From positions 958,184,097-958,248,096 of the forward strand of contig OY728121.1 of NCBI GenBank assembly GCA_963277665.1: a stretch of 64,000 nt of DNA, given 5' to 3'. Each line of letters begins with the position of its first letter. Position 1 is the first letter of the stretch. This document shows, one piece after another, positions 62,496 to 64,000 of this stretch. This stretch comes from Viscum album (lineage: Eukaryota; Streptophyta; Magnoliopsida; Santalales; Viscaceae). The position numbers and the translations under genes are program-made. The notes under the pieces were generated by a model, which did no database searches, was not told the origin of the DNA, and worked only from the letters and a program-made list of their open reading frames with translations.

Positions 62496-63548
62496 TTACA
62501 GCCATGTCTGTCTCATGAGATATAAAAACTTTACCCAATGCATTGGAGGGATATATAGGTCCCAACCATCTCATAATTATACCATTCTTATGTGTGCCAC
62601 AAAATCATAAATCATACATCATTGCATAACCCATGTAATAAAAGTGGAATTCTTAAACATCGTGACATCATAAAACAATTCATATAAGATAAATGAATTC
62701 ATAAAAATAATTCCATCACAACATAATCAAATCAATGTAATGATAGGGATAGATTCAGAACCCTATATTATCTTAGATGGAAAATAATTTTGATAAAACA
62801 CTTGAACTCCATTCTTGAGGAAAATATCCTTTCTACTTCAAAAACATTTTCCTTTCTTAACATGTCATACAATTTTAAACTAAAAGAAGTTGATTAAAAA
62901 TAAACATGAAAACTTTTAAAGGATGTTTCTTGGAAATAATGTTTTAAAAATCCATTCATGACATATAAGTTAAAAAAACATTCTTCTCGAACTTTTGTCG
63001 GAAAAGTCAAAAAGTACCTCGTACGAAAAACAGCAAAAGATTCCTTTCATATCTTTTACTAAAAACTCACTGAAGGGTAGAATTGGATTTAAACAATTGT
63101 TGGTGGGTGGAAATAATATTAAATATTGTGGAAACATGGATGCGGATGATAAAATACACCCTAGTAAATTTCAAAGTATAAACAATCTCGGATAAAAATG
63201 AGATTGTGGTATTTCCCTTACCTTAGGTCCGATATGCTTTGTACGTGTCCGAACCTCCTGTATAATGATTTAAATAATGTTATTGACTTATTAAAGAATC
63301 ATAATTATTGTTATTAAATCATATATGGTCATATTATTAGCTTCTTAGTAGTAATATTTCATTGTTACTTGTTATTCGGGTGTTTATAACTTTTTGTTCT
63401 TATGCGTGTTTTGTCAAATAAATTATTTTTCTTCTCTTTAGGTTATAGATAACTCATTTCCAGAATGTTATTAGTGTAATATATATCATATTCATTCATT
63501 CAATTAATCTATATAACCATTATGAAATGAAGATCATGTAGAACGAGT

Positions 63549-63788
63549 CGCATCACATCATGGAGACGGTATTTCTTACGTACGCACAAGTGATGATATC
63601 GTTCCTAAGATCATGGAATTGTATTGGAGTGTATGTATAATATTTCAGAATTAGTATCAATTTATAATAGTCATATATAGTCATTATTTACACCATTATA
63701 CCCATCCAAGTAAGTTGGTGGTGGAAAATAGATTACACCACAGCGTGGAGACGGTATTCTGTATGTACGCACGCACAGTGATTTCTTT
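63549..63788 (-). promoter_or_regulatory. Paired ~55-bp LTR motif (LTR 61981)
   Basis: Copies at 63549-63605 (CATGGAGACGGTATTTCTTA) and 63735-63788 (CGTGGAGACGGTATTCTGTA), start-to-start 186 bp, each followed by CGTACGCA or TGTACGCA. Confidence 0.65.
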
Positions 63789-64000
63789 TACCGAAGGATG
63801 GATAGATTGTGAAATAGGGTTGTTTCATACTTATAATAACATATCAGTATATGAGTGATACTGATTTTATTACTTCATAATGAAAAAACTAATGAAGAAG
63901 AAGTGGAAGAAGAAATAAAGATGAAAGAATCGGTAACGAACATTACCTCTTCTTTGAAGTGCTTCTTTGAGACCTCATTTTATGGCAGTAAAATAGGTCT

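Larger units (their letters stand above)
61981..64000 (-). repeat. LTR of a further minus-strand Gypsy element, runs off the window
   Basis: Aligns with the minus-strand LTRs from 33540 onward: U5 motif 62179-62204, ACTTTACCCAATGCATTGGA (62527), AGTACCTCGTACGAAAAAC, and the paired motif at 63549-63788. It is less decayed than those LTRs and partly intermediate with the young element's LTR (shared CCCAATGCATTGGA and AGGGTGAGCTC words). It interrupts the TNP2 frame, so it entered after the CACTA element. Confidence 0.7.

Noticed and set aside
1..64000. Search for an intact host gene, tRNA, rRNA, miRNA or CRISPR-like array
   Set aside because: No convincing candidate. Regular repeats seen are the 178-bp array and LTR hairpins, neither with CRISPR-like spacers.

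Overview
The window looks like intergenic DNA from a large, repeat-rich plant nuclear genome, most likely a seed plant. The evidence is the mix of transposons: a Tekay/Del-type Ty3/Gypsy chromovirus, CACTA (En/Spm) elements with TNP2 and Ulp1-like genes, a Mutator-like (MULE) transposase and an L1-type LINE. They are nested in one another and set in AT-rich, decayed sequence. I found no intact host gene, no rRNA or tRNA gene and no CRISPR array. The species cannot be named from this sequence.

Layout. 1-5863 is the 3' half of a CACTA element: a decayed Ulp1-like protease gene, a 2.3 kb tandem array with three-unit higher-order periodicity, and a subterminal/terminal repeat ending at 5863. 5864-6927 and 17286 to about 19300 are one old unclassified repeat (called X here), split by a young 10.35 kb Gypsy element at 6928-17280. 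That element has 2.65 kb LTRs about 98.6% identical by hand count, a perfect 5-bp target duplication and a gag-pol frame broken by a single stop. 21930-24350 is a second X copy.

24726-33270 holds two decayed gag-only LTR-retrotransposon bodies that share one LTR (26334-30455). The last LTR of this set (32538 onward) was hit by a minus-strand Gypsy element with 3.7 kb LTRs (33271-43813), whose gag is fused by deletion to RNase H. The LTR resumes at 43814 and was hit again near 45848 by a LINE (to about 49650). The LINE abuts a minus-strand MULE transposase relic (49780 to about 51000). After AT-rich DNA, 53930-54341 is a third, partial X copy. It is followed by the 5' half of a CACTA element (54342 to about 61980) with a TNP2 transposase relic, cut by another minus-strand LTR that runs off the window end.

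How the parts relate. The Gypsy elements share a leader block, gag/pol sequence, a U5 motif and small hairpins, so they are branches of one chromovirus group. The gag-only bodies would have depended on pol from relatives such as the 6928-17280 element. The most unusual signals are: hairpin arrays in the LTRs with compensatory base changes; a paired motif of about 55 bp kept in five diverged LTRs; a small ORF in the U3 of the young element; the higher-order repeat inside a CACTA element; and the matching X/CACTA junctions at opposite ends of the window.
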